From Telopea speciosissima (Eukaryota; Streptophyta; Magnoliopsida; Proteales; Proteaceae), in the NCBI RefSeq assembly GCF_018873765.1, contig NC_057925.1, positions 59,532,970 through 59,596,969 of the forward strand: a DNA stretch of 64,000 bases, read 5' to 3'. A program made the translations under genes and the position numbers. This document shows, piece after piece, positions 22,700-34,998 of the stretch. The notes beneath the pieces are model-generated. The model was not told where the DNA came from. It worked only from the letters and a program-made list of their open reading frames with translations, and did no database searches. How positions within the stretch are numbered: the first letter of the stretch is position 1; each line of letters opens with the position of its first letter.

Positions 22700-22800
22700 A
22701 TCTTCAATCCTAAAGTGTAACTCAGTTGGCAAGGACCATTACCTCACAATTAAGAAGTTATGAGATCAACTCTTCTTGGAGTTAACCTATCCAAAAAACA
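22700..22800 (+). mobile_element. tRNA-derived SINE-like fragment
   Basis: GTAACTCAGTTGGCAAGG (about 22718) resembles a Pol III A box, followed at about 50 bp by ATGAGATCAACTCTT, a decayed B box. This is the pattern of a plant SINE head. No poly-A or T-rich tail could be assigned confidently. Confidence 0.45.
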
Positions 22801-24037
22801 TAAATAAAAAAAATCAAATTTTCACTATAGAAGGCATTTTTCATTGATGAACTTCCGTTAGTAGATGTGCATATTGATTTTCTTGTTCAACTCTCTTTAT
22901 ATTAATTGAAGGCATTTTTCAGTTGATAAAAATGGAAACAATAAGTTTAGCATTTGTTTGGATTATTGAGAATTTAATATTCATCTAAGTTGGATGAAGT
23001 GAGGATCATTGGAGTTATATATGAACTCTTAGTGCTCTAATACCCAAGACTAATAATAATTAAAGCTGTGGATTACAAATTCAAAATTTTGAGTTAATTT
23101 GTTATTCCAGCTTGTAGTTGGAGTTATGTTTCATCTTTGGGAGATTTTCTTTCTTTCTTTTGGGATTCTTCACTGGTCTTGACATCATGACTGATGTATC
23201 ATTTTCTATTTTTTTAATATATTTTTATTCACCAAAATAATAATAAAAAATTTAGATGACGGGAGAGCAATTGGGTATTATAGGAGTTTTATTTATATAA
23301 GAGAGAGTTGTCGGAGCAGGTAGGATAGGAGCAAACCAACGAGATACGGTAAAATGGTATTATACAAAGGAGGATAGTGAGGTAATTTCATTTGCAGAGG
23401 AGAGAGAGAGAGAGACACAGACAAAAGTGCTAGCATACCCTGCCCCGACAGCTCAGAAATTTTTTTTCGTACTTCTATATTCTAATTCAAATGAGGAATA
23501 GAAAAAATCCATAGTATACATCCACTTAAAATAGGATCAATTTGAAATCGTGAGAGCTGAGTCCAACAACAAGAAAGTGATTTATATTGAATACTGTAGT
23601 TTTACATATTTATCATGCTTCATGCTTCAATTTGCATGCCTGATGGGAACCAAAATATCCACCAGAAGTTGTGAAGTTCAAATTCTATTAAGATGCAGGA
23701 ACTAGTTGTTTTAATGAAAATTTATTGTGCTACCTAGACTACTACTAATCATTAACAGATTAAATTCAAAACCTACCAACTTTTGGCTGTTTATTGCTTC
23801 TTCTTTTGTTGGCAAATTTGTTTTCTCATGTTTCTTGCTTTCTTTTTTTCATAATCCCCTACACCATTAAATATAATTTTAGGGCATCTTTCTCTATACA
23901 GACCTATGTTACCTTCCATCCAAACAACTTTTTGTTGCTTCCTTTGATGCAACCATTGTTTTCGTAATTTTTTATATCTAATATTATTTTAGAACAAACA
24001 TTACTAAAGTCTCTTATACAAATAATAATTAATTTTA
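22801..24037. other. gene-poor AT-rich region
   Basis: No exon is supported. A GA tract lies at about 23397-23415. A possible diverged MITE at about 23302-23458 has ends GAGAGTTGTCGGAGCAGG and GAGCTGTCGGGGCAGG (opposite strand), but its target duplication is not clear. Confidence 0.4.
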
Positions 24038-24175
24038 GGATTGATGTTCTATGTGCCGCAGCATAGCCTGCGCCCAGACACATGGGCCTATCATTCAAGG
24101 GGGCAGGGTGGTCATTTTGCCCACCCCCGTGTGTTTGGACGCAGACTGCATCCCTGGCACAGAGAACATTTGACC
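24038..24175. mobile_element. 138-bp Mutator-type MITE, family A, copy 3
   Basis: The ends GGATTGATGTTCTATGTGCC and GGTCAAATGTTCTCTGTGCC (opposite strand) are diverged from the other copies. Flanks TTAATTTTA (24029-24037) and TTAAATTTA (24176-24184) are a 9-bp target duplication with one mismatch, so this is probably the oldest of the three. The interior keeps GGGGGCAGGGTGGTCATTTTG. Confidence 0.85.
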
Positions 24176-24184
24176 TTAAATTTA

Positions 24185-26556
24185 ACAGGGTCAACTGTAA
24201 TAAAAAATCACAATATCGTCAGTAGTGTTGATGGGATGAATATATCCAATATTATTTTAGAACAAACATTACCAAAGTATCTTACAAAAATGATAATTAA
24301 TTTTAAGGGGATCAATTATAATAATAATCACAACATCAGCAATAGTGTTGATGAATATGTAGATTGATAATATGGTGACTCATCTACTAGTTTCTACTTT
24401 GATATTTTATATGTTTTTTCTTTTTTGTTGCATAAGTTACCTTAAAGGGGTACCACATAAAGGGGGGGGGGGGAAACTTCTCTAAATATATACCTTCTTT
24501 AGGAGGTAAAATAGAGTATAATTGCCTGCCATTGGTAGAAGTGGAAGCCCACTTACCCCACCAACATTACATTTGGATAGAGATCAATGGGAACTAACTA
24601 GAAAGTCAACTGCTTTGGTATCTCTTCCACTATAAATTTGATTAATAATTTATCAGTAACAAGAGCATCAGTTAAAATATTACTTTTATTCATAAAAGGC
24701 ATCTTGTTCTTAAATGAGACAAAACCTAGAAAATGTGTTTTTAACTATTGGATAGATAGAGCACCCAAAAGGTTGGAAATGTATTAAAATTACTGTTAAG
24801 CTATTGCTTATCATCTTCTATCATTAACAATATTTTACAAAATACTGATTTGGGGGAAATTTTTGTGCACGGCCGTGCATGGTGTTCGATCATGCACAAA
24901 GCTATTAGCTGGAGTTGAGAATCTGGTGCACCCTCCTCTATTCCATCGGACGACTGTGTGCACGGTAATCATTGCACAAACCTTTTGCCTATTCAGTGTA
25001 CAATCATCTCTCAATATGATAGTCTGCCACATGTTTGTACTTGAAATCTTTTCCATAAATAAAGGGTGACACAGGAAAATGGTGGTGGGAGCTAGAGGGT
25101 CCAACCCCACTAAATGACAGCAAAAACAGGGATGGGTTGGTCATTTCACAGGTGGGTCTCACCTGCCCCCCCTTGAAATGACCAATCTCCTGTTTGTAGG
25201 GTGGTTTTCGAATGCTGGACCCTCCAGCTCTTGCCACGATTGAAGAAGACCCAGATCCGTGACATGGGATATGTGTGGAACCATTTGCAAATGCCAATAA
25301 AACTGCCACATAATGACGACGAATGTGGATTTAAATGATATTACACTCATGTGGGGCACTTTTTTTTTTTATGGTTAGAGGAGAGGCACTTGGTTAAGAT
25401 GATTTTGAGGTAAATACTAATTGAAATTTTATTACCAGTAAAATTATTATTAATTGTGTTGATGATAACACAATTATTATTAAGAGCGAGTGATACACTT
25501 GGAGATGTTTGGTGCATGAGAACATTTTCTTTTTCATCATTCTTTTTGGGTGCTCTAACCTCTAATAAAAATTAAAATTTATGAATATATAGTCAAATTG
25601 ATTGGAAAGAAATGTCATATTGCTTAAATAAATATTCTTTTAACTAATAATATATAAATTCACTTAAAATGATAAGATAAAATATGATAGATAGTTGCAA
25701 TTAATTTTCTTTAAAATGTTACTAGATATAGTCATTTACTTAAATAAAACATTAAAAGATAATTTATTGTAGTATTATTATGAATGATATGTTAATAATA
25801 TGGCTCCTGAGCACTAAACAAGAGATCAAGGGGATAAATTCAAAGGTTAAAATGATAAATAAAATCAAAACATATTAAGAAAATTATTGCTAGGAACTTC
25901 AAAACCACCATTAGTGCCCTTTTAAAATTGAAGTCTAAGGCACATATATCACATGTTTTGCATGCTCCACTTCTCCCTTAGAATGTTTTGAATTGTTTTA
26001 TGTTGGAATGAATATAAGTATCCTCCCCTCTTTTTCAAGTGTAAAAAAAAATGATCGAGTTATTAAAATAGTTAGCTTGTTTAGCTTTAATCAATAAGCA
26101 AATAAATGAATTAATATTTCCTTTAAGAATCATAAAAGAAATATTAAGATGGAACTATGAGAAAGCATATGTGGAGCCAAGTACATTTATTATACTAATT
26201 TCAATTAAAAGAGAAAGGAATTGGAATTGGTGTTATGTAGCAAGATGGAGACGATGTGTGGTAAGTAAACATGGACACAACTCCTTTGTGTATTAGAACC
26301 CTAAATCATCTTCATTGCCATTATTTTGTATATACGTGAACTATACCTAGCATGGGTTCTAAAGTTCTTTAACTCGTCAATATGCTTGTCAAATAAATAG
26401 CATGGTCTGATGCATTTATGACTCGCAACATATTCTTATATGTTTATCTTTTTTATTTTTTTTTTTGGGTAAAGAAAAGCTTTACTAATGGAAGACATGT
26501 GTACAACCAATGGCATCGGACGAGCAAAGGTTGTCAAGCCACAGAGTGAAAATTGG
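24185..26556. other. gene-poor AT-rich region
   Basis: A G homopolymer lies at about 24462-24473. A stretch at 24860-24980 contains GTGCACGGCCGTGCAT and GTGTGCACGG, loosely resembling sequence at 50560-50670. The frames near 24835-25359 on both strands have no recognisable similarity. Confidence 0.4.
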
Positions 26557-26751
26557 TTAATCTGTCATACACATGATAGACAGGACCTTCCTTGCCAGGA
26601 CATTAGCAACAGAGTTCATAGTCCGTGAAACAAAAAGAAAAGTTATTGAAACTAAAGAAGAACTCAGTTCTCGAATGTCATCAATAACATAGTTTGGTGC
26701 TTTATTTAAAAAAACACCACTGTTAGATGGGTCGTTTAGCTTGAGAATCAT
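26557..26751 (-). pseudogene. fragment of a plant RNase H-like (RVT_3) domain from a retroelement
   Basis: One minus-strand frame encodes DDIRELSSSLVSITFLFVSR and then NSVANVLARKVLS. This resembles the C-terminal end of RNase H-like domains in plant non-LTR elements and related genes (typically VADxLAR). No catalytic upstream part or start is visible. It is a short relic; the element boundaries are not seen. Confidence 0.6.
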
Positions 26752-26759
26752 AAAATCTC

Positions 26760-28900
26760 AATCAACTATGTTTCTTATAGGTTCAAAAGTTGAAAAGAAA
26801 ATTCAATAGACCTTCCAAAAGCTTCAAATTGCAATGCAAAGATTGAACATTTAGAGATCATTTGATTAATGCATTATACTGATTTGTACTCATAAATGCT
26901 TATATGGGATACATTTAGCTGCAAGTCTTGATCCTTTTAAGTGAGCTCAACTAATATATAGGTAGATTTAAGGTGCTCTTCAATTATTTGTAGGTGTAGA
27001 GAAATGAAAATAGGTATTCATGATAAAGAAGATCATTCTAAACAGAAGTTTCCAAACTCATATTTTTTCTAAAAATGGCATTTTACACAAATTTAATATC
27101 ATCTCACAAGATTGTTAGAATGAGTGATTGAGTATCCTCACCTTACGATAAAAGATATTTTTCATGGACGTAAGTCTAATCTATGATATTCAGAATAAAT
27201 ATATGGATTTGAATATTAAATTGATACATTATCAATAATATAATGTTCTCAAACAATACTAATTTTTTATGAAAAATAACTTGGTTTTCTAGTGCACAAG
27301 CTATAACATATAATACATATTTACCACTAATTATTTTATGTATTCAATTATATTACTAGTTATTATGATATTATTTATATTAAGGACAATTATTATTGGA
27401 CACATATACTTATGCAACTTAATGCTATTATATCTTCTCCGTACCCCCCAAAAAAATTAATGCTATATATTATATCTTAATGAGTCTTTATTTTTTTTAG
27501 ATATTATATTTGCACTAAAATGCAAACATTATATGAGATCCTTCTTTTGCATAACACCCATTGGAGTAAGTTGACCTTATTAGTCAGACCACAAAAATTA
27601 AATAAAAAAAAATTGACCTTATTAATTTTATTTTTTTGAGAAACAAAGCAAATTAACTTAATTCTAAAATAGGAAAAAAAAGCATACAACGTCCGAGTAT
27701 AGATTTCTTCATACATCTTCTCACACAATAAACCATGGAGCTCAAAGTTATACATTCTCTCATATTTCGATCCATGTGGACTCCAAGTAGATGATACCAT
27801 TCTCTACTTCACCCTTGGTGTGGTATGCAGATTCCTCCTCACATTGACATAGTAGGAAACCCGTTCCCTTTTAAAATTCTTAAATAAAAAAAATAATTAG
27901 AACATAAGATGTTGATCCAAATTACTTACCCTGATTGCATGGGTACTGCACCGAGACATATAAACACCATCAGGCAGCGATCTCTTGCTCTCTTGCCCTC
28001 TTGTCCTGCCATTTAGCTTACTCTGACATGTTTAACACCCTTGTTAGACTTTTGGTTCTCCATGGTTTGACTCGGGAGATGGGACTTAAGGCCAAGTGGA
28101 CAATAAAATGATAAGACGGCTGGGAACCCACTATCCCACTCGTACGGTAAGTGGATCCCAAACCAACAAACGTTTTGGTCCCCATTGCACGGTGGGGATC
28201 CAGCCGTACTGATAATAGCATATTTCATTCATTGTACATGAAACTACAAGTCTACAACTGGGATGAGTCGATAAGATTACTTGGCCTGTTTTATTTATGC
28301 AACCAGTGCAACCGCCAAGTGTTCGGTGTATTGCCACAGTGAATAAATCCCATAAACTTATAATGGTTTTGCGGGCTGAATCTATAATCGCCTTCTTTGT
28401 GGTTTTTTCTTCATTCCCTGCGGAGTACAGACTCTTAAGGCTTACATCGTGGTGTATCCACCCCAAGTCCTCTTGGACAATCCTCGGCTCGTGGGTCGTG
28501 CTGCTTCGTCTGAGAGGTCCTAACTCCCAAGTGGGGCCTTGGTTTCCTTTTTTGTTTTTTTTTAATGAAAGAATGACTCTTCCAGTCATTGAAGATCCAT
28601 ATGTGGGCTCTAGCAATCACAAATCGCAGCGCATTTGCGTCAGTAACTCCAAGAAATTCTGCTTTTCTTCAGTCTCAACGTCAACGTTTTGCTGTGGTAG
28701 CGTGTGGACAGATACATATATGCAATGGATTGTGAAACACTGTACCACGCAATAACGGAAAAAAAAGACCCTCCCCCCAAAAAACAACCCATTTGAATGC
28801 GTCTTCCTTGTTCTCATTCATTCACTCAGAAATCTCCAAGTCGCCAAACACTGTATCATGTGATGTGAGGCAGTGGCGGGGAAGCTTGCAGCTGCCCCAC
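26760..28900. other. gene-poor region upstream of the 485-aa gene
   Basis: Up to about 27900 this is AT-rich and without exons. From 28000 to 28760 the composition is more balanced and overlapping frames are open on both strands (28131-28616 minus, 28297-28755 plus), but neither reads like a known protein. The last few hundred bases probably hold the promoter of the downstream gene. Confidence 0.4.
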
Positions 28901-29365
28901 GGGGACCCACACAGCTGAGCCTACAACCCCTTCTTCTTCAATGGCTTTCAAGCATCATTTTATATTCTTATTAAGTCCCTCCACACCCCCTCTCTCTCTC
29001 TCTCTTCCTTTCTCTTTTTTTATCGGTGACAGACACACAGATTTTTTTTTCTTAATCCGAGAGATTTCGGATTCTCCCTCTCAGAAGAATCTCCTAAAAG
29101 CCCAGGTGCTGCTTCACTCGGTATCTCATATCCGAGCCGAGATAACGTTTTTTCTCTTTTCTACTTTATCGCTTCTGGGCAGTGAAGATTCGCTTCAGGG
29201 CTTCTGAGTTCCGTGCGAATTTTCATTCAATTCTTCTTTTCCTTTTTATCTTCTCCAATTTTTGTTGTCTCCACTTGAATTCTCGCCTGAGCAGAAAAAA
29301 TTTCAGGTCGGTCTTTGGATTTGAATAAGAAGAAACATGTTTTATGTTTCCAGGTTTCAGTGGAA

Positions 29366-29500
29366 ATGATCAGTACTCAGCCTGAACCAAAGAGCTCGAT
29401 TTATGCAATTAATCACGTTACTCTGAAGAAGGAATTTGGAGACTTGAGTGGGTTTCAAGTTTTCAGTTTGATGCTTGAGGTTCCCCACCATAATCCTTGA
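29366..29500 (+). promoter_or_regulatory. upstream ORF in the leader of the 485-aa gene
   Basis: A 44-codon frame starting MISTQPEPKSSIYAIN ends with TGA at 29498-29500, only 13 bp before the main ATG at 29514. A splice acceptor-like CCAG sits just upstream (about 29354). If the leader is transcribed as drawn, ribosomes would meet this ORF first and translation of the main ORF would depend on leaky scanning or reinitiation. Confidence 0.45.
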
Positions 29501-29513
29501 GGAAGTAGGGACG

Positions 29514-29931
29514 ATGACCATGGAGCGAAGCTTGTCAGGGGAAATCCACGAGGGAAGTAATAAGGGAGGATATGTATTGGCGATTGAATGCTTGAAAGGG
29601 AGCTCGAAAGCTGACGAATGGAACGGAAACATGCTTCAGACAGGCGACATCGTGGAGGAGCTGAAGATCGGAAACGTGTTGTCCGTTCGACCGCCGTTCA
29701 AGAACGGAAAGCACGGGGTGCAGAAACTCCTCCACACGTCGTTCAAGAAGAGGGAGACGTTGATTAAGGTCCGAGTCAGACGCGGCCGATACGAGGTCGT
29801 TGAGTTGCAGGCCTGTATCGTCCCCAACGAGGCCGCCGGGAGGAAGCAGTATATGTTGAGATCTATTGATGATCCAAACTACGCTGTTGGATTCGCTGAT
29901 CGGACGGAAAGCGATTGCCTTGCCTTTCAAG

Positions 29932-29978
<47 letters not shown>

Positions 29979-32900
29979 GAGTTTATATGAAATTCAAAGT
30001 GAATGTTTGGTTGTAAATATAATTTTGACAAATCAAAGGCCTGCAAAGGAAGGAATGTTTGTAAGTACAATACATAATTTTGGGTTTATCAGAAATAAAA
30101 TCTCACAGCTTTTCCATGGCTTGATCTAACATATTTTTTTAACCGATCTAGCATTTCGATTGGTTAAGACTAAAAGTGGTATGTGATTCTCCCTTCCTGA
30201 TATAGGTACTCTCATTGCTCAAACTTAAACTAGTGGAGTGGGTTCAAAAGTTTTGGGTAATTTGAATCAAATGCTTTTTGGTTCCTTTTGAATAATTTGA
30301 ATCAAGTGGTTTTTTGGGTGGACTATTAAGCTGAAATATTTATTAATTTGAATCAAACCCACCACGTATGGGGTTTTCTGCTTCCCCCCCTTGGTTTTCC
30401 AGGTGCTCTTGTGGAGCTCACTTCACTTTGTTTTTCAAACATTTTTCACAGGGCATGGAAGGTTAGTAGTTAACTGTACTTTCTAGGTATAAAGTACTTG
30501 ATCCTGGTGTTTTAGCTAACTTCGCTTGCTGTTAATCTGTTTTCTTCTCTAGACTACAATAGACTAGTCTGCACTCGCATTCTAAATGATGTAGTGGGGG
30601 TGCTTTCTATCCTAAAGGAAAATGGAAACATGAACATCACTTATCCTTTGCTTTGGTTCGTACTTTCTTGCTTTTGTGCTATTGCACCTACATCCTGAAC
30701 TAGAAGTGGTTTATGGCTATAGCACAAAGGTTAACCCTTTTATGTTACAGAGATTTGTTACTGTTGGTTTGAGGACATGTGAGCGTATGGACTAGTAGCC
30801 TCCAAAGCATTTATACTATCTGTGCAACACCAGTACGAATCCAATTTTATTGCCAAACCATGCTTTATTGACATTTTTTGTGGAAAACCTTGGATGGGAT
30901 GTTTGCAAATCTAATCTGTCCTTACATTACCTTCTGGGTTGTTTGGTAGCATCTGAAGTTTGTTCAAGTAGGGTTACTATTGGGTTTAACCACATTTGTT
31001 CCCTCACAAAATTCATTGAAATATAAACCGAGACAGACCATATGGATATCTATTTAACTTTTTCAGCAATGTAAAAGGCAATATTTTGGATATTCAGGTT
31101 CAAGAAGATCTAGGGTGGTCTCTGCATTAAGCAAAGCACAGCTTCAAGATGGTTATGTATCATACCGCTGGGAGAGGAAGATGCAGTTGCTTACAGTTCC
31201 CAATTCAAGTTGCTTTCTTTCTATACTGTTTCTTCCAAAGGCATCAGACCGAGTTGCTTCACGGTACAATGACATTGAGGACACGCTTGCTAGGGCAAAT
31301 GCCTGGTTAAATGCTTCTCATGCCAATGGGGTCCCTATATCATTTATGAATATCCAGACTGAGTCCCTCCTTACGAAGGTAAATTTGGAAAAGTTGCTAT
31401 AATTAAACCCTCCTTTTATTCATTTATTAATTTTTTCTATGCCATATAATTACACTCTTATACCAGCTTTTAATCAGCTTGAACCAAAGTTTTGAACTCC
31501 CCCACAGGGCTAGGCCTCCTCAGATATGATCCACGGTACCTTAAAACCATTATGACAATCTTACTTTTTCCCCCTTCACTGTAATCCTTTAGCATTTTCC
31601 ACATAGGAAATGTAGACCATCTCATTCTGGACCTCTTATAGTATCTGTGTCAAAGCAATGGAACTGGCTGGTAAGTAGAATCTGCAATCCATTGGGTTCT
31701 ACCTTCAAGTTCTCTGAGTAGAATGATTGGCCTGATTGAAGGACTGATGTTGAGTATGTACACTGTTTTGAACAATTGTGCCTAACAATATAAGAGGATA
31801 TTCTGAAAGGAGCTTAACTGAATAGGAAGGATATCCAGAGGGCACATCATTCATGTAGTAGATCTCCAAGTTGAGACCCATCAAATGGGGGTTGCATATC
31901 CAGGCATATATCATATGTTGCTACTGTGTTGGTAGACAAAAACTTTGGTTTACTACATGCATATCTCATATTTGAAATGCTTGTACAATTCAGTTTGTAT
32001 CACTTTCTGGAATATTTGCAACAGTGCCTATGATATTTATACTACTACTTTTGTGGCAGATCTCTGGGGAGACTGCTTCAGCTACTGTCAATGCTGGGTC
32101 ATTTTCTGACCTATCAAATCTTGCAAATGTTAGCCTCTATGGGTTTGAAGATTACCATGGGGTCGATATTGGTGTGGTGAGAGCAGTTCGTCTCTGGTAT
32201 GCTCCTATTGGAGGAGAGTTTGCATTGGAGATTGATCTTAAGGAAGGTGACACAAAGCTTGGGTTTGCAATTAGTCGTACAGAAGAGGTTTGTGGTATAT
32301 AAGAGATCTTATCCCCCTTTAATATGTTCTCTTATTGACAAGATAGGGCATTGGGTCACATATATATATAAAAAGTGATACTTCATCAGTAAGAAACTGC
32401 TCAACGTCGTTAGAACAATGTAGGCTATTGAAAAATAAATATGACCTCTAACTGAAGATTTGTGTACTTTGGCCTTCCATTTGTTAAGATTTTGCTTATG
32501 CTTCTCATATGATGATGGGCAGGGATTCATTTACATTTCTTCCGTTGTTGATGATGAGAATAATGAGCTAGCATCAACACGATCAGGACTTAGGGATCTT
32601 TACAGAGAGGCAATGAGTGCATCTAAGTTCCTGGTGATCTCAAGAGTATCAAACCAGAAAGTCCTTCCTTGGATGGTTTCTTCAACTGGGGCAATCCGAT
32701 GTTTTGACACGGTCTCGCTCAGCCAGAAGTTGTCATTGCACCGCCATGCCTTGCGTCCGATTTTCATCCATGTGTTCATGTGGGACTGCACATTGGCTTC
32801 CGAAAATGATGGCATTGGCAAGTTTAAGGCCAGCTCACCACCTGCATTGCCACCACCATCCGAAGTCCGTTTATCATGGCGTCCTTCAAATGAGAGGCAA

Positions 32901-33053
32901 GTCCTGCCTCTACCTACTGAAGTTCAATTGTCACAGCCTCCAACTGAGAGCCACATCCAGGGCAATGGGCCTGAGATTATGGGAGACAGAGACACGGCAG
33001 GGGAACTGTCATTTAGATTCCATAACTTTTCACTCTCCAACAACTGGGTTTGA
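29514..33053 (+). CDS. conserved-looking plant protein of unknown function, four exons
   Basis: Exons 29514-29931, 31098-31378, 32060-32287 and 32523-33053 all have GT-AG borders and keep one frame (phases 1, 0, 0), giving 485 residues from MTMERS or 483 from the ATG six bases later. The N-terminal half (IECLKGSSKADEW, LRSIDDPNYAVGF) is compact and mixed in charge. Exon 3 encodes WYAPIGGEFALEIDLKEGD. The C-terminal 60 residues are proline/serine-rich. No catalytic motif, signal peptide or membrane segment is visible. The exon structure, clean frame and codon use argue for a real gene; I cannot place it in a named family. A CT-rich leader and an upstream ORF precede it. Confidence 0.85.
29937..29973 (+). 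repeat. (CT)n microsatellite directly after the first splice donor
   Basis: GTAAGCTCTCTCT runs straight into about 18 CT units, so the repeat starts five bases into intron 1 of the 485-aa gene. Length changes here could affect U1 pairing or splicing; that is inference. Confidence 0.9.
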
Positions 33054-33790
33054 TCCCCCCACCCCCTTTACCTTTCTGTTAGTGTACATATGAGATCATG
33101 TGAGTTGATCCCCCTCGAGTGATGTTAGTTCTCTGTTACAAGTTTGATTGAGAAAATAAACAGAACAGTCTCTTGCCAGTTCGATGCCACCTTAGTATCT
33201 GTACATGGCTCCAAAATGTGAAGTTCATGGGCGGCATTTTCACGCAAGATTGGAATTATGCGGTTGTACTATGATCTGAATGCATACATCCAAATATTTA
33301 TTTACTGATAAGGTAAGTGAATTAGTAAGAATGACTGCAGGTGGTACTGACTATTATATCAGTTAGATTTGAATTTTAAGGGAATTCTCTCCATAGTTAT
33401 CTGTATTTGCCTTGTGGTAGCTTCTACTGGTGATCAGACTTTATATTCTGCTCTTTAGTTGCAGCCCAAATAATATATGCTGTAGAATGAAGCTTGGCAA
33501 AAAGTTTGAAAAAGTCATCGAACACTCGAAGGGCTACAGACCAACGTGAATAATGGGTTCTTCGACTACCAGTTCTGAAAATATTTTTGAGATTTTCAGT
33601 TACCTATGGAGCTGATAGATTACCATGGGTTATGAAGAACGCTGAACCCATAAGATGCCCACTTTAAATTCAAATAGAATTGGAATTGGAATTGGGGGCA
33701 ATTTTCACGGGTCTGCATCCCAATTCCCACACAAACTAGATTCTCTGATCGGATAAAATAGAAATGAGAAGTACAGTGAACCTTAAGAGT
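33054..33790. other. 3' flank of the 485-aa gene, no further exon
   Basis: Probably the 3'-UTR followed by intergenic DNA. No clear poly-A signal stands out and no exon is supported. Confidence 0.4.
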
Positions 33791-33799
33791 ATGCAATTT

Positions 33800-34095
33800 G
33801 GGCTCACAAAGAACGAACCCGCCTGGAATTTTCTGGGCTAGGGGAGGGGTTTCAGGCCTTGGGTCATAATGTAGCCCATGAACAGCTAATAGACAATATG
33901 GTGCCATGATGAAGCTGCAGCCATTCATGCTATCTATTGTTGTCTTCAACGGCCACTTCGGGGCGAAGTGAGGAGATAAAGTCATGGATCTTGAAGAAGA
34001 TTTCTTTAGCCATGGCAGCTGAAGATGCAACCATAATGTGAGGCCCCAAGACTTGGGCTGATGAGAAGGGCCATGTAGTTTGTTCCATAGTAAAT
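33800..34095 (-). pseudogene. cytochrome P450 gene remnant (CYP71-clan-like)
   Basis: Minus-strand translation in two frames gives, in order, LGPHIMVASSAAMAKEIFFK then a shift to MNGCSFIMAPY. These resemble the N-terminal third of plant P450s of the CYP71 clan, where 'VVASSAxMAKEIFKTHD' is followed by a 'FxxAPYGxYWR' block. At least one frameshift and the stop after EDNNR separate the two parts. The haem-binding cysteine region is absent. A degenerate fragment, identified from motif similarity alone. Confidence 0.5.
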
Positions 34096-34099
34096 CCAC

Positions 34100-34560
34100 G
34101 TATTATACGTGGATTCGAACGTTTAATTTAGGGTTTAGGAAATAGAGTCGAGGGTTTCAGGTTTAGTGTTTAGGGTCTAGGGTATACTATTTAGAGTTAT
34201 ACAAGTCACTCTCAATCCATATCTCTTAGATCATGATTCTCTTTTCCTCGTATTCTGGAACCTGTTGAATCTTCAAAAACCCTCAAGATTATAATGTACT
34301 TCATTTTTTATTAGGGAAAAAGAACTGTACTTGATTGCGTGGGTAGTGTATATTCCACACAACCAACCTGTGAATCGTCAGATTAGAATCAAACGATAAT
34401 GACCTTTGATGCAATTTAAGTAATAAAAAATATTTAATTTAATTTAATAAGATTTTAAATATTACTTGAATAATGATTGTACAGATTAAAGATTGTGTTA
34501 ATCAATTTAATTTAATAAGATTTTGAATGTTACTTGATAATGACCTTTTTTTTTTTGGAA
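34100..34560. other. AT-rich intergenic sequence
   Basis: Contains a local repeat of TTTAATTTAATAAGATTTT at about 34435 and 34505. No gene seen. Confidence 0.45.
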
Positions 34561-34591
34561 GGGAAAGGCATATCTAACTCCAATATTCTCA

Positions 34592-34593
34592 CA

Positions 34594-34629
<36 letters not shown>
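34592..34629. repeat. (CT)n microsatellite
   Basis: About 18 CT units, lying some 400 bp upstream of the small ORF at 34999. Confidence 0.9.
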
Positions 34630-34635
<6 letters not shown>

Positions 34636-34998
34636 CGTTTCTTTCCTTGTTTTGAGTATTTTTCGCAAAAAATCCTTATCACTCCAATATTCTCTCTTCT
34701 CCCTCCCGTTTCCTTATCATCACCCCCATTCCAAACCAAAAAAAAGAAACATTCCTTCTTGGGAAAGCTTGACTGCTTGAGACGGTCCCAATGCTTATAT
34801 AATTAGAGAATTAATGGGCTGCTACACTGGGTTTGAATGTTTGATACAGAGGAAAACGGAGAGATAGTGACCGTGGTATTCAGGGCAAGAGCAGAAGCAA
34901 CCTGCAGCGAACGTTCTCTGGTATGCGACGTCTCGCTTTTCCTGTTTGCTTTTCTAAACCCTTTATTTCCATCTCCCCTTTCGCTCTCTACAGGCGTT

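Noticed and set aside
24835-25359. Overlapping frames near the GTGCACGGCCGTGCAT palindrome
   Set aside because: They are short, overlap on both strands and lack similarity; the palindrome more likely belongs to an undefined MITE.
28131-28755. Overlapping long frames on both strands (161 and 152 codons)
   Set aside because: Neither reads like a protein family and they overlap each other; probably chance in a region of balanced composition.
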